NCBI GenBank assembly: GCA_003184365.1
Contig: NKYR01000116.1
Coordinates: 60,440-124,439, forward strand
DNA: 64,000 nucleotides
DNA from: Evernia prunastri
Taxonomy: Eukaryota > Ascomycota > Lecanoromycetes > Lecanorales > Parmeliaceae
Direction of reading: 5' to 3'
Positions 33,801 to 45,847 of the stretch are shown here, one piece after another. Positions within the stretch are counted from its first letter, which is position 1; every line of letters starts with the position of its first letter. The position numbers and the translations under genes were made by a program. A model generated the notes under the pieces. That model was not told the DNA's origin. It saw only the letters and a program-made list of their open reading frames with translations, and ran no database searches.

Positions 33801-35120
33801 GACGACAGATACACAAAATCCATGACCTTAGCTGAAAAGATTGCCTTTAAAGCGATCCATGCGCAATCTAAGGCGGCGTTGTTTATTGGGGTGGGCCCCT
33901 TCAGCGCGAGCACGGTCCCGGAGATGAGGAAAAAATATGAGAGATCAATGGCTAGAGAGAGTTCTAAGTGTAAGTAGCACCGGGGTATTGCCAATGACCT
34001 TTTGCTAAATCCTGTGCAGTTTTCAAAGAAGCATGGCACAAAGCCGACTCAGAGCCCGGAAGTCAGCATAAGTATATGGAGTCCAGAAAGCTAATCGAGA
34101 CCGCCCGAAGATTCGATCAAGCTCGTTCTTCCATGACTTACCTGATTCCTTTCGCTCTTTTGCGGTTACAACCTCTTGAACATCGTCGAGTCATTCCTGA
34201 TATGCGGCAAGCTTTCACCATGATGTCGTTGTTCTTTCCCTATGCAGCCGACTTTCTAAGTTCCGCGCAAGGCGAAGCATTTCAAGACCACTTGATCCTC
34301 GATCAGAAATCTCGGGCTACGAAGCCTCCAGATCGTCGAAGCCATCAAAGCAACACCGCCATGCCGCAGAGCTTCTGGGAAGAATGGGACGTTCAAAGGA
34401 CGAGCAACAACTATCCTACAGAATGGAACAAGGCGCTCCGACCAATGCTAGCTAGGCGTGGGTGGTTTCCTTTGAATCTCCGTCATCTCTAGCTAACAGT
34501 GTCTAGTATATCGCGAGGGTATAATCAGGAATTCCTATAACGCAGCGGTTCAAGGCCAAGTGATAGCGGCTCGAGAACCAGGCAGAGAATTAGACCTGTA
34601 CTGCGACTTTCGAGCAACGATCGAAGGCACCGAACAAACTGCCACAGACCTTGAAGAACCTGCTACAATAGACAAGCTCTTTACCCGTGCGCGCCAGTTC
34701 GCAGCTGCAAACCCCAAAGCCCGTTTCGCCTTCCTGCGTACATGGTCATCTCCTCATTTCTACCCTCTTCTCATCGGTCTGGACAAGAGATGGGAGCTTT
34801 CATTCGCCGACGGCCTTGGCAGGACTTGGGAATGGAAGTTCATTCCGAAAGATATGCCGTATTCGGAATGGAGTATTCATCGCCAGTTGAACCAGCGGAT
34901 GGCCCCCTACAGACGCTTTTTGGGTGAGAATGTTATGGTTAGAAGAGATTCACTGCTTGTGATGGCGAAGAATGAGGATGAATTGTTGAAGTTGGCGAGC
35001 GCGGCTACTTATGCTGTGCAGACGTTTGATACTTGGAGGTTGGAAATCGACCTCTGGCGGAGTTTTATTAATGTGGACTTGGCATTTTTAGAAGAACTAG
35101 ATGGGAGGTGGACAGAGTGA
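30848..35120 (+). CDS. Large conserved fungal protein with N-terminal CCCH/C-type zinc motif
   Basis: Five exons fit in phase: 30848-30959, 31009-33080, 33138-33969, 34020-34457 and 34507-35120, giving 1355 residues. Exon 1 carries Cys6, Cys17, Cys29, His31/32 and Cys36 followed by GLYQGYKRRNARLDAL, a pattern I associate with a widespread uncharacterised fungal family. A long charged coiled coil follows at about 95-200 (RRED, EEEK and KKK runs), then a larger mixed domain and an acidic stretch (DTDEELSDEDKDGE) in exon 3. No signal peptide or membrane span. The first intron begins GC rather than GT (AAG then GCTAGT), 49 nt long, ending TTTAG; this is the only junction I found that keeps phase. 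An upstream in-frame Met at 30728 is possible. Function unknown; the N-terminal motif suggests zinc binding. Confidence 0.8.
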
Positions 35121-36061
35121 ACTTGTGTCACCCATGACTTTGAGCGATGGAGGATCCAAATCAAGTGGAAAGCGGTGCGTAAAGAGAGCTCGAGCTTTCT
35201 GGATGGTAATTTAAACAAGTTTAGCAGCGTCCTACACCTTAGTGGTGCGAGACCCAGGAACTAGGAAGCGTCCTTATTGACAGACTGCCTTCAGACAAGA
35301 AGTCCGGATTGCAAGATGTTATCATTTCAGTTCGCGTATTGTAGTGATTGGCCACAATGTACTAGCCTATCGTTCCGATGTTGGGGGTCCATGCTCTTAT
35401 ATCTGTACAGGTGCTCCGAACAGGTGCTCCGATGCTCGGCTTGTGCAAAATACGCCTAAAGAATTATATGGAGGCTCCATCCTTTACTGTGTTGATCAAG
35501 GCTGAGGCCGTATTCCCCCCCTCCTCTCTTCGCCTCCAAATACCTGCACTCAGCAGTTGTCAGCCACTCGGAGTTCAGACAAGTCTTGAAGCATATCTCC
35601 AATGATGAAAGCGCTTCAGACAGTCTAAAAAGCAATATAATGAGAGCACTTGAGGGCGTTCGACCAGCTAAAAGGCAACTAGCCAGAGGGGGATCATGCC
35701 AGAGTCCCTTGCCAGATCCCCGCTCTGTCGGTGCTCTCAACACACATTTACTTAGCTTATCGCGGCAGCCCCTCCTCGGCCAATCTCTCCCCCCCTTTCA
35801 CCTAAAAAAAACAACAAACATTTCTCCTTCCTAGGTCATCAGATATGGAGACCTCATCTCTAACCAATTACTCTCGTCGTGTCAGGAGCGGACGCGTTTT
35901 TACTTCAATGTGAGAAGCCGGCGTCTTGTCCGTCTTCAAAGTCCAAGACCAGAGCTCGCTCAACACCCTGTCAAATATCTCGTCACCTTCTTTTTACCAT
36001 TCTGAGGCCAGTACGCCGGTAATCTCCGCCAGAAGATCTGTCTCTTGCGCGTCTCAACCCA
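35121..36061. other. Intergenic, no recognised gene
   Basis: No supported gene. It has C-rich and low-complexity patches (about 35515-35530 and 35788-35796) but no domain-like frame. Confidence 0.4.
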
Positions 36062-36480
36062 GCCTGGAGACACTTACTCGAAAGAAAAGGAGGAAAGAAG
36101 AGAAAGGAAGAGAAAAGGAGAGAAAAGGAGAGAAAAAGAAAAAGGAAGAGGTTAAATAAAGGGAAAGGGAAATAAAAGGGAAAAAGGAAATCCTCGATAG
36201 CTGTGACGTGAAGCAAAAGTGTTCGCGCTGAAGGAATTAAACACTCTCAAGGAGTATTTACTCAACCCCAGACACTACTCGCTCTCGACGCGAAGGTCGT
36301 GGGAGTCTTATCAATCCGGACTTTCTCAACAGAGAGCTCGAGGTTGTTGAGGCGTTTCGATTTGGCGACAAAGGGTTTCGAACATGGCGAATTTACGGGT
36401 TTAGTGAAAGAAGGGTGGTAATTTCTGGAATCTAACTGTTGAGCTAAAGCTCCAGTCAGTGAATGTTTTGTTTTTAATGT
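36062..36480. repeat. Diverged direct repeat, copy A, with purine-rich tract
   Basis: A purine-only tract (GAAA/GGAA units, about 36080-36190) is followed by a segment that resembles copy B at 37485-37770 in order: CAAAAGTGTTC, then a CCCAGA.ACTACTC phrase, CGAACATGG.GAAT, GGGTGGTAA and TTGAGCTAAAG. The copies are clearly diverged, so alignment is by eye. Confidence 0.55.
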
Positions 36481-36659
36481 ACTTTATAAAGTACCAGTGC
36501 GAACCATGTCTAGAAAAAGGCTTGGCGATGTGATTACTCCAATAATCTCAACACATTTAGCCCCTTGTAAATAACCGCAATAGTCTACCTATACTTCTTC
36601 CACATGCGAAATCATTAGCTCTGGTAACATCATCGTTCCCCTCGATTTGCTTGCACCAT

Positions 36660-37145
36660 GGATTCCGATTCCGCTTCATCTCGTCCCAGCGAACCCATGC
36701 AACCCCCTAACGAAGAGTAGAGTGATTATGACAGCAACGCAGAAAATAGCAGTTCCAGCTATTGCGAGCAAGTGCTGACGTCCTCTAACCACAGCGTGCC
36801 ATAAACACATTGACACCGCAATGGTATGCGAACATATGAAGAACAATGATGAAGTCGCCCACGCCGCTTGAATGAAAGAGCTAGAAGAGAAATACCCAGA
36901 TTGGGTCGGCTTTAATCAGATGGGGAGTAGCACTAAGGCTCTGGGCTATTATGATGGTATATTCAATGTATATCAGGGCACCGTATGGGCTAGGGTGGTG
37001 GAGAAATGTTCATAGGATCTTCGTAATCAACACCCTTCTCTATAGAGCCTCAGCATCACACGTTTACCGTGTCTTTGACGGTGATGGCACGCAAAGTATA
37101 ATAGACTATTACATTGAGGGCGTAAAGCAGACCAAGGAGGACTAG
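36660..37145 (+). pseudogene. Decayed reading frame between the direct repeats
   Basis: Begins with a good start context and MDSDSASSRPSEPMQPPNEE, then TAG at 36718-36720. Coding-like text goes on in pieces (SDYDSNAENSSSSYCEQ; after a change of frame KHIDTAMVCEHMKNNDEVAHA, a TGA, then MKELEEKYPDWVGFNQMG). No known domain. The stops and frame changes show it is dead. Its position between two direct repeats suggests cargo of a small element. Confidence 0.4.
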
Positions 37146-37484
37146 CCCAACTGTCATGCCTGAATTCTCTAGAGAGATCTGATTAAGGGAAAGGAGTTAG
37201 AGGATGCGGTTTGGGTCTCGAGCTTTGTGTCAACTTCTTCCTCCACTCCGAACAAGGAACAGTCGGCCCTATTCAGATCTGAGTTTAATCCTTGACACTG
37301 ATTCCCTCGCAGTCTAGTTATACTCCACTTGGCTTTCGTGATACGTTTTAGGACTACTTTCTCATTGGCAATAGCTCCTTGTGAGAGGGCAACGTTCAGA
37401 AAATCCCCAATCTAAAAGTGATTGGCGAAATAGAGATGAGTCGATAAACTCATAACGAAAGAAATTCTTTGACTACGAGCATAA

Positions 37485-37770
37485 ACGATAAGCAAAAAAA
37501 GACAGAGAAAGAATAGAGGAAACGAACAGAAAGGAATCCGAAATCAAAAGTGTTCATGCCTGCGGGCAATTGCTCATAGAGCATTCAAACCCACAGATAC
37601 TACTCACTCCTTCTCACCCCTGCCTTTTCCCCCAGACTAGTCCGGGTTTGTTGTTGCGCTTGGATTCGGTCGGCGTATCGAACATGGTGAATCTCGGGGG
37701 TGGTAAATTCTGAATACTAAATGTTGAGCTAAAGTACCGGTCAGTGAAGAGTTGATTCTAATGCAAAACA
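37485..37770. repeat. Diverged direct repeat, copy B
   Basis: Same orientation and order of matching phrases as copy A, about 1.35 kb away, also preceded by a purine-rich tract (AAAAAAAGACAGAGAAAG). The pair may be the terminal repeats of an old element. Confidence 0.5.
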
Positions 37771-38769
37771 TATAGGAGTGAAGTAGATGGAGGGCTTGGC
37801 GGTCCGGCCAATCGGCAGTTTTCTTCCGGACTCGTCCACCACTTGCAAACCTACATTCCTACTGGAGTTGTACAGTTATTGCATTAACAGAGTCGAGTCA
37901 GGTCTTTAAGATTGAAAGAATGGTCTTCGATGTACGAGCGTAGAGATAAAGAGGGACTGGCTAATTCCGTTCTTGATGTCCAGTCTCACGGTCTCTGTCA
38001 TGGAGCAGACAAAAGTGGCTTACTTTTCATATGATGTTTCTTGGAGGAAGGAAACTAATAGTCCATTTTCTTGCTCGAACCATTCAGGCACTGAGCAGTC
38101 TTGTTATTCGTCCACCGCGATGGAGTTCCTTTTCGGCTACAAATGTTGACTGTGACGCTTGCCACTAGCATTTCAAGGGTCAACCTGCACGGCCGCGTGG
38201 TCCAAGCAGTTCTGGCAGGCCACACAGCCGGTTTGGCGAATTAAGGACTAGTGTCTTGAATGGTGTTCTTCTATTGGCGCACGATACAGCCTTCCGCGTT
38301 CTCTTATAGGCATTTCAAAGGAATGTTCAGGACGATAACGCAGCGGGCTTGCTCGCTGCACACCCGAGAGGAGAGGCCGAAAAGTTGACACAGAGCTTTC
38401 CAATGATCCTGCTCAGAATGGACGCGCAGAAGGGATGAACCGAAATTTTCTCCTGCTACGACTATTATGTATTCCGCCAGCGCCGTCGTTTTTCCGTTCC
38501 CTTACTCGTAAAATATCCTGACGACGAAACTTTACGTTTTAACAAATCTTTCGTGTTTTACCAGGGGTTTCGTCTGTTTCAGCAGGTCAGAGCCATTGCG
38601 TAGGATCTGTCGCAGGGACAGGCATGGTGTTCACGTCGCTGAGGAACTCGCTGCAAATGGGTTCTGGAGGTTGATTTAATTCATAGATCCGCGCTCTCCA
38701 TCATAAATTCATTCGAGTGCCGGTTCGAAGGGGCTAGTGCCGAACATCCCTCAGTCAAAATCATTGTCC
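37771..38769. other. Intergenic, no recognised gene
   Basis: Nothing coding is supported. It ends at the 3' end of the SDR gene. Confidence 0.4.
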
Positions 38770-39579
38770 CTACATATCCATAATGCCTGCCCTGCCTCCA
38801 CTAGCAGGCACACAATTCCCATTAATCCACCTCGCCTCATCGCTTGCCAAGAATCCTACAATACCCGCCACATCTTCCGGCATTCCAGATCTCTTCTCCG
38901 CCGTCGAGCCCTGCGCCACGAGGGCAGCGAGCTTCTCGTCTCCTTTGAGCGTCTGTGCCAAGAGGTCTGTCTCAGTGGGTCCCGGGCTGACGCTGTTGAT
39001 CGTGATCTTCTTCTCCGCTGCGTACTTTATGGCCAAGCTGCGCGTAATGCTGTCGAGTGCGGCTTTCGACATACCATATGCCATTGTTGGGTCGAGATTT
39101 GGCCGTTTGGAAGCTGTGGACGAGATGTTGATGATACGGCCGCCGGGACGGATATGGGGAAGAGCAGTGCGGATGAGCTGAATGGATCCCCAGCCATTGC
39201 CACGCATCATTCGCTCGAAGCCTTGATATGTCATCTCTTCGAAGCGTTCTTGGTATCGCATATCGGAGATAGCGGCGTTGTTGACTATGATGTCGAGATC
39301 AGATGTCGCAAGACCGGAAAGAGTAGTCTTGACGACGTCTTCACCAAAAGTTGGGGACAAAATATCGGCTTTGATGGCGATGCAGCTGGCGTGAGGACTG
39401 ACTGCCCGGATTTTGGCTAGTGTGTTTTCTGCGGCCGAAATGTTACCCAAGTAGGTGATGGCAATGGCAGCAGCTCCTTTGCGAGCAAGTTCAATGGCGA
39501 TGGCAGCACCAATACCGGGGGAGGCTCCTGTAACGACAGCGACTTTGTCAATCAGGGGGGCAGGAATGGTAGTCGTCAT
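38770..39579 (-). CDS. Classical SDR oxidoreductase (3-oxoacyl-ACP reductase-like)
   Basis: Single-exon 269-residue protein with every classical short-chain dehydrogenase motif: cofactor motif TGASPGIG at 17-24, NNAA near 100-103, catalytic Ser in NISSTAS near 153, and YGMSK with Tyr168 and Lys172, then the SPGPTETD motif after the catalytic lysine. Length is normal. It reduces carbonyls or oxidises alcohols with NAD(P)(H); the absence of an acidic residue right after strand beta-2 (ITYLGN) favours NADPH, which is inference. No signal peptide or PTS1. It is divergent from the membrane protein at 40488 with a 0.9-kb gap and is not part of a visible biosynthetic cluster. Substrate unknown. Confidence 0.92.
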   Translation of the reverse strand: MTTTIPAPLIDKVAVVTGASPGIGAAIAIELARKGAAAIAITYLGNISAAENTLAKIRAVSPHASCIAIKADILSPTFGEDVVKTTLSGLATSDLDIIVNNAAISDMRYQERFEEMTYQGFERMMRGNGWGSIQLIRTALPHIRPGGRIINISSTASKRPNLDPTMAYGMSKAALDSITRSLAIKYAAEKKITINSVSPGPTETDLLAQTLKGDEKLAALVAQGSTAEKRSGMPEDVAGIVGFLASDEARWINGNCVPASGGRAGIMDM

Positions 39580-40487
39580 GACGAGACTGGCTTTGAGTGA
39601 CAGATGTCGGTCTTGTAGGCTTGGGTCAATGATTCAGGTGAGCATCGAATACAAAAAAGCTACTATTCAAACGAGCATAAGGAGTGATGAGCGAGTTCCT
39701 CGAGGATGAGGCGGCCTCTGTATTAGAGAAGTCAAGAACTCGGATGTAGGAGCTAAGATAATTCTTAAAGCCGATGGATCCACCTTACCCCGGGCCACAC
39801 CTTCCGGGTGCCCTTTCCGTATTGTTTCGGGGGGTACTGTAGAGTGTGACTTACCAGTCATTAGGTGACTTGGTTCGGTCTTGCAGATAGCGAGGAGATA
39901 TATGCAACCGTGTAACCAGTGCCTCCTGTTATAACAGCTCATTCCCAACGGAGCAACTGAGTCTCTCACAGGGATGTACAAGGCTGGCGCTTGACTCCAT
40001 CGACTTTTGGTGAGACCTAAAGATCATGCGCTGGAAGCTTAGGTTATGTAGCCTCGCAACTAGCTAATTATTAGTATTTTACCTATGCTAGAAGGTAGAG
40101 GAACTGTTCCGGGCGGACTGTCCAGTTCATTTGATGGAGAAAAACATCAAATATAATCGGTGTACCCGATACCGACATGGCGATGCTGCAATCTTCCGGT
40201 CTACCACTCACGGCAGTGCGTCCATGTTGCATGATAGCCCTGCGTAGCCACTCGTGAGAAGGCGGTGGGGGATCTACAGAGGGAGATGCAAAGTACTGGA
40301 AGGCAGTGCAGCTCGCTCAGCCTGCTTATCGTTCGTTACCCCGCCTCTTGCCTTCTATTTAATCGTGATTCCCACATAGAACCCAATGTTTCCCAGCACA
40401 CACATTCGGGGAAGTCTTGAAACCAGACAGTAACTTCCAGTCAGCGATCCATTGCAGGACCTCCAAGGAAAGACCCCTCTTGCAAAA
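39580..40487. promoter_or_regulatory. Divergent promoter region of SDR and membrane-protein genes
   Basis: No gene is supported. It serves both an SDR gene (minus) and a membrane-protein gene (plus). The phrase GGGCCACACCTTCCG near 39792 recurs near 45289. Confidence 0.4.
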
Positions 40488-41591
40488 ATGGCTCTGCCTC
40501 TAGGGGATGCAATACTCTGTCCTCTTGACAATCGACGCACATCGCGCGAGCTCTATGTCAAACTCTTTGTTGTCAATTTCACGGTCTTTGCTGCCTATGC
40601 TCATCTCCTACATATCCGCAAGATAGAGGGTTTGGTTAAGTTCCATGGTCTAATGGCATTCTTTTGCTGCCCACTTCTGACCGTGTGGTATGTTGCCGGA
40701 GCTGGCATAGCGCTTCTAGTTCACACGCTGTTGAATTATGGAAACAGCGAAGCGTTTACACGAGCTGTGGGTTTACTCTTCGGCAAGCTTCCCGGCCGCG
40801 AGGATCGTGATCATTGGCGTCGGTGGGATAAGGATCCAGTGACCTGGCCGCCTAAATCATGGTACAAAGCATCACGCGGGATAACTCTGCAGTTTGCGCT
40901 TCTGGCGCAATGCATTGGTTCAATAATTCTTTTCTTTCGACGAGTTCAAAGACATGCAGACGTAATGTACGATCACCGGATCTTACAGTTGGCCGTCGGG
41001 GGGGTTTGTATCGCTATTCTCACTACCACACACATCCTGCTTGAGCCCAAGTATCCCGTGAAGATAGAACGAGGAGAGCGCTGGCTTCAGTTTATACGAC
41101 CTTACGTCCTTCACAGTCGGAATCGTCGTGTTCATAACGCATGGTGTCTTTTTATGATGTTTTGGGACTTACACATCGCAGCCGCCACACTTTTTGCTAC
41201 AACCTTCCTAGATCTTCGAACGGGTCTATCGTTGATCAAGAACACACTTCTCGAGGGTTGTGAAAATTTCGTTGCGATGATTATGTCTGGCAGCATTGGT
41301 GCCGCATTTATCGGAACCCTCCTCACATCCATAATTGAACATCTATTGAGATATGGAACCCGTCCGCCAATTCTGGAAGATACCGACCTGTCCTCATTAG
41401 TCATCGCGGTTTTGCTTCTTTCAGTGTCTATCTCTATCTCAGGCTTGTCGGTGTATCTTGAGTATTTGAGTCTGACGATGGGTATTTTCCACACAGCTAG
41501 CATAGGCAGCTTCAGTACCCTGCCGACTGATAAGCTTTGCCCAGAGGCATGGAAAGACCCGGTCGCGGACTGGGTGTGGTGGTTGGCTTGA
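40488..41591 (+). CDS. Multipass membrane protein of unknown function
   Basis: Single-exon frame of 367 residues from ATG 40488 (the frame opens upstream only with non-ATG codons). About seven hydrophobic spans are visible at roughly 23-43, 55-82, 132-150, 166-185, 218-242, 262-283 and 302-328. A soluble loop with Trp and charged residues (REDRDHWRRWDKDPVTWPPK) lies between spans 2 and 3, and basic residues flank spans 4 and 5. No transporter, GPCR or enzyme motif is recognised, and there is no N-terminal signal peptide. The last 30 residues are polar and end in WVWWLA. It could be an orphan seven-span protein. Coding is supported by length, single good ATG and segment pattern. Confidence 0.65.
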   Translation: MALPLGDAILCPLDNRRTSRELYVKLFVVNFTVFAAYAHLLHIRKIEGLVKFHGLMAFFCCPLLTVWYVAGAGIALLVHTLLNYGNSEAFTRAVGLLFGKLPGREDRDHWRRWDKDPVTWPPKSWYKASRGITLQFALLAQCIGSIILFFRRVQRHADVMYDHRILQLAVGGVCIAILTTTHILLEPKYPVKIERGERWLQFIRPYVLHSRNRRVHNAWCLFMMFWDLHIAAATLFATTFLDLRTGLSLIKNTLLEGCENFVAMIMSGSIGAAFIGTLLTSIIEHLLRYGTRPPILEDTDLSSLVIAVLLLSVSISISGLSVYLEYLSLTMGIFHTASIGSFSTLPTDKLCPEAWKDPVADWVWWLA

Positions 41592-42761
41592 GAGGCGAGA
41601 GGAGTGAGCGTCTTATTCACAACCTTGAGCCGAGTTTCAGTAGTAGATCGTAGGATAAGGAATCGATGCATCGTTAGGGCTTTGCGAGGAAAAGGGATGC
41701 TGGTAATCGATGTTGCTGTGTATCGTTGGCGGTCTCGTCAGATAACAATGTTGATCTCTTTATTTGGCCTAGAGATCGTTCTTTCATGAATCGAGGTAAC
41801 GTTATTACGAAGCAGCTTCCCTAAAAAATGAAATCATTAATCTATCTCGGCTTGTATCAGAAGATCTCAATCGAAATTTCAAAGAATCGGCTTAATAGAA
41901 GCGACACGACAGCCACAGGATTCGATCTCAGCGTAAGACAGCTCGATGTGTATAATGTACTTATAATACTAGGCCACACCAACTCCCCAGACAATGCATG
42001 CGGTTGCACTATCCCATTCACCTCAGGCAGTCAGACTGCAGAAAAGGTTCGTGGATGGCCTCGGTGTTCCGTTGTTTGCCGATTACGTGGCCCGATCAAG
42101 GGTTTGCGAAGCTGGTATGCCTCTGGGCTCTAAGGGAAAAGTAAAAAGGGAAGTAGTTGGTTCGGACGGGAAGCGACGAGTGTTATGCGCTTCTGGTACT
42201 GACAGCTAAGAACCCCCATCTGGCGCGCTTCTAGCGCTTCCCGAGACCCATCAATCTTCAAACACGGCCCACGGGCGACAAGCTTCCGGAAGATTTGATG
42301 CAGGAACAAGCAGATGATACACCCCACGACAATCTTCCGTTCGATGGCTGAGCAACCTCAAACAGGCGTTGTCTCGCCGAGGAGTCGTTCAAGGCTTGCG
42401 CTGTTTGCGAGAATGTCTCCCAACCTCTCCGCCACCTCAAATTGATTTACGATCTTGTGAAACGGACCATGGCCAGAACGGGACGGCAGCTTCTTTGTTT
42501 GGGGCTTATCAGTCAATTGTGGAGACTACCAAGATTCTCGTCTCAAAGTTACGCGTCATGCGTCTCCGGCCCTTATACATCTTTATTGTTCCTTTCGATG
42601 GCTTTCCTATCATAATTCTTCTCTAACAGCTATTTTCTTCTCTCGTTGCTTTACATACCCACGGCTTGTACATTTCCGTTTTGTATAGAATTTTCACGGA
42701 GCGCCCTTCTCGGCGATATCACTTATTCCGTGCGAGCATCTGCGCGCAGGACACCCGCGAA
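41592..42761. other. Intergenic, no recognised gene
   Basis: Promoter of the GH30-type gene at its right end. A short frame at 41994-42209 looks fairly protein-like but has no motif, so I do not call it. Confidence 0.35.
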
Positions 42762-44804
42762 ATGATTGGCATTCTCTGCCTCTTTCTGACAGCCATTCAA
42801 GGTGTATATGCACAGACTGCTATTTCGCCGTACAACGGACTTCCTTCTCCTCCAGCCAGCTTAGTATCATCGTCATTAGAGCCCCTTGGAAATGCCGCAC
42901 TATGGCAACAAGCGGTCGCATTAGATGTCGCGAATAACATTAGCGGAAAACACGTCAATCAATACTTCTATACGGCGATTGCATGGTGGCAATCTCTAGA
43001 GAACAGCAGCAACAGCAATCTGTCGGGATCATCGCCTTCATTCGACGCAGGACCGGTTGTCTCTCAACTCCTACAACATCTGCAGAGTTACCCTACACGT
43101 TTCGATCAGGCGCAAGCTTCAGATCCACACCGTACTCCGAGTAAGTAAGGCTTAGATGAAGCCTTGAGTACCATGGTCTAACGTCTTACTGCAGTTGCCA
43201 TCGCGTCAACTCCTCAACAGACGATCAAGTCTTTTGGTGCCTCGGGCGCATGGTGGCCTAACGATCTTAATTATTTTCCCTCCGCGCAGCAGCAAAATCT
43301 ATCGCAGCTACTCTTCTCGCCCGACTGGCTCCATCTAAGCGGCTATCGCTATAACATGGGTGCCAGTGGAGATCACGACAGTGTCACTGTGAAGACGGGC
43401 GGCGTCCCCGTAAGCCGAGGGGTCGAGTCTTTCATGAATACCGATGGATCTTATGACTGGACTCGTGACGGCCCAGGCATATATTACCTTAGGGCAGCGG
43501 AAGCTGCAAATGTCTCATCCATTACCTTTTTCGTCAATGCAGCACCTTCAGGCTTGAATGCGACATCCGCGCCCTCAGCGCCTTGTGGTGGGACTCTAGA
43601 AGTGACAGCAATACCGGCATTCGTCACCTATATCGATAAAGTCCTAGCGTACTGGGCTGATCAAGGAATCACAATCGACTACATCTCACCCATGAACGAG
43701 CCTGATGACTCATTCTCCAGTTGTGGGCAGGAAGGCATGGCCGTGCCTCAGAGCATTCGTACTGCTGTGTTCCAACAGCTTCGAGCGGCTTTGTCAGCTT
43801 CGACGTCCGCAGCCGCAAAAGCTGTGAAGATCATGGGCGACGAGACCAGTCAGATAGCCAGTCAGGCGCTTATGAATTATGAGAATTGGTTGCCTGAGAC
43901 TCTGACGGCCAAATACATCGATGCCATTGCGGTGCACATGTACGATTGGCCCGATGATGCGACGCTCTTGAATTATGCACAGCTTGTCAAAAACATCTCA
44001 GCAGGGGGCACTCCTCCACCGGTCAAGATGACGGAGATCTCATCCTTCCAATCCGCACCCGGTATACGTCGCGAATGGGGATGGACAGGGCCGTCAATGC
44101 TGAACGCGCAATATGATCCCACCATGTCCAGTGCGCTCGACATGGCACGCATGATCTGGCAGTGGCTGACCCTCGTCAACGCTGAGTCCTTCGACTGGTG
44201 GACAGCCGTCAGCACCATGATCCCCTGCTCCCCGAGCACTGATGCCAGCTGCGCTACCACCGTCAAGAATGGCAGTGGGTGGAACGATGCTCTCATCTAC
44301 ATTGACGCTGACTACCAAACCACCAAAGACTACAGCTTCTACTTGACCAAGCGCTTCTGGGTCTTTCGTCATTTCACAACGTTCATTCGCCCGGGCTCCG
44401 TACGCTACGACATCCCCAACGAAGTGCTTCCATACGGTACAGTCGCTGTGGCATCGTTAGGTGCAAACAGTATCTGGCAAGCGACCTTTATCAATCGCAA
44501 CGATACCGCCCAAGCCGTCACTATAAGCTTACCTGGGACTGGAGCGAAAATTCAAGGAGTGGTTCAAACCACCGATGATGTGGACTGGGGCAATGTCGAA
44601 TTGCCACAGGTGGCTTCGAACAACGAGATCTCGTTGACTTTGCCGGCACGTGGGGTGTTGACGGTGCAATTCAGTGTCTCAGGACCGTTGAGTGCGAGGC
44701 GTACAGAGGACGATAGCGGCGATGAAGAACATGATTTGCCAATGCAGCCACGACAGGGGGGCCGTGGATGGCGAATGAATCTGATTTCAGAGCCAAGAAA
44801 GTAA
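42762..44804 (+). CDS. Secreted GH30-type glycoside hydrolase
   Basis: Two exons, 42762-43140 and 43195-44804, joined in phase across a 54-nt intron, give 662 residues. A signal peptide (MIGILCLFLTAIQGVYAQ) is followed by about 110 residues with no known domain. The catalytic barrel begins around GASGAWWPNDL and YRYNMGASG. The two glutamates stand in SPMNEPDDSF (acid/base, Glu295) and KMTEISSF (nucleophile, Glu407), the GH30 clan-A pattern. WGWTGPS and DWWTAV fit the substrate cleft. A C-terminal beta-sandwich (about 520-640) and a charged tail follow. Fungal relatives include endo-beta-1,6-galactanases and beta-1,6-glucanases, so a beta-1,6-linked or similar polysaccharide is the likely target, but subfamily cannot be fixed. 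Secreted, acting on wall or plant polysaccharide. Confidence 0.88.
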
Positions 44805-45847
44805 CAGTCTAGATCGTAGTGTCTTAGCATCATCGTCCATTGAGTATTGTCTAGGATGAAATCTCCCTTTTGTCTTTTGACTTTACATCCCTCGCATTGA
44901 TCTCGGAACCACTCATTTCGGAACCATTTACATCTCCCGCACACATCTTCCTTGAATTCAAATCTCGAACATTCACATACCTCCTATTCATCTTTCTGAG
45001 ATTCACCTATTCACATCTCGAGCACTTCACCCATGGACATTCTGGTCCATGCCAATCCCTATGCTTCATTTTAAGTATTCTTCCACGAGTTCCATACGAC
45101 ATCACCCTGCCAGCTCGATCCGCCCGCTTTACCTTTCTGCAAAATTGACCCTATACAAATACGTACCACACGCTTGAGTATTGGACGATGTCATACCTTC
45201 ATCAACTTTCGAGACACGAAGTACTCCTTGATAGCAAATGCTCTCATTATCAGAAGATCCCCAAAAAAGCTGGCATACATGTTAGCCAGGGCCACACCTT
45301 CCGCCCCACGAGGATGAAAGCGACCCTACCCCCCACACCAGCATTAACAGCGTGCGCGTGACGGCCTAGTACTTACCAAGACCTGTTTCCCGGGTGATCA
45401 TTGAATGAGAATTCGATCTCATATGCGAATTAGGTTATGTGTGCCAAAAGAGGCTACTACCCAAGTGGAGATTTTGATAGAAGGCGGATGAGGATTTCAA
45501 AGTGAAGAACAGCTCGATCGAACTCTGATATTGTTGCTAGTGTTATTTATGTTCTAGTCAAGAAGCTCCTGACTCATGGCAGCTTTAGCAGACGATGGGG
45601 AGGAGAAGAAGAAAACAAGCCTTTGCGCTGAAAGGTAAGTTAGGCATAGAAGGAGGTGAAAATGGAGATGGCTTTCGCGCTACCTCTAAAGTAGGTGTAG
45701 GCCGATGGGAACGGAGTAGAGAGAATTGGAGAGATGCCCCGAGAAGCACGGTATCAGGCTCGCTCTTACAGCATCAGCTATGTGCGGCTTCGCGCACCGT
45801 TCAATATTAATTATGCTTCCGGAATTTATTACTAGCTACCAAAATAT
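44805..45847. other. Intergenic, no recognised gene
   Basis: Low-complexity phrases such as ATTCACATCTC and CATTCACATACCTC repeat around 44930-45030. No domain-like frame. Convergent 3' ends of the GH30-type gene and the second Ulp1-like gene lie at its edges. Confidence 0.4.

Noticed and set aside
41994..42209. 71-codon protein-like frame
   Set aside because: Fairly plausible translation but no motif, no neighbouring exon that keeps phase, and no support beyond openness.
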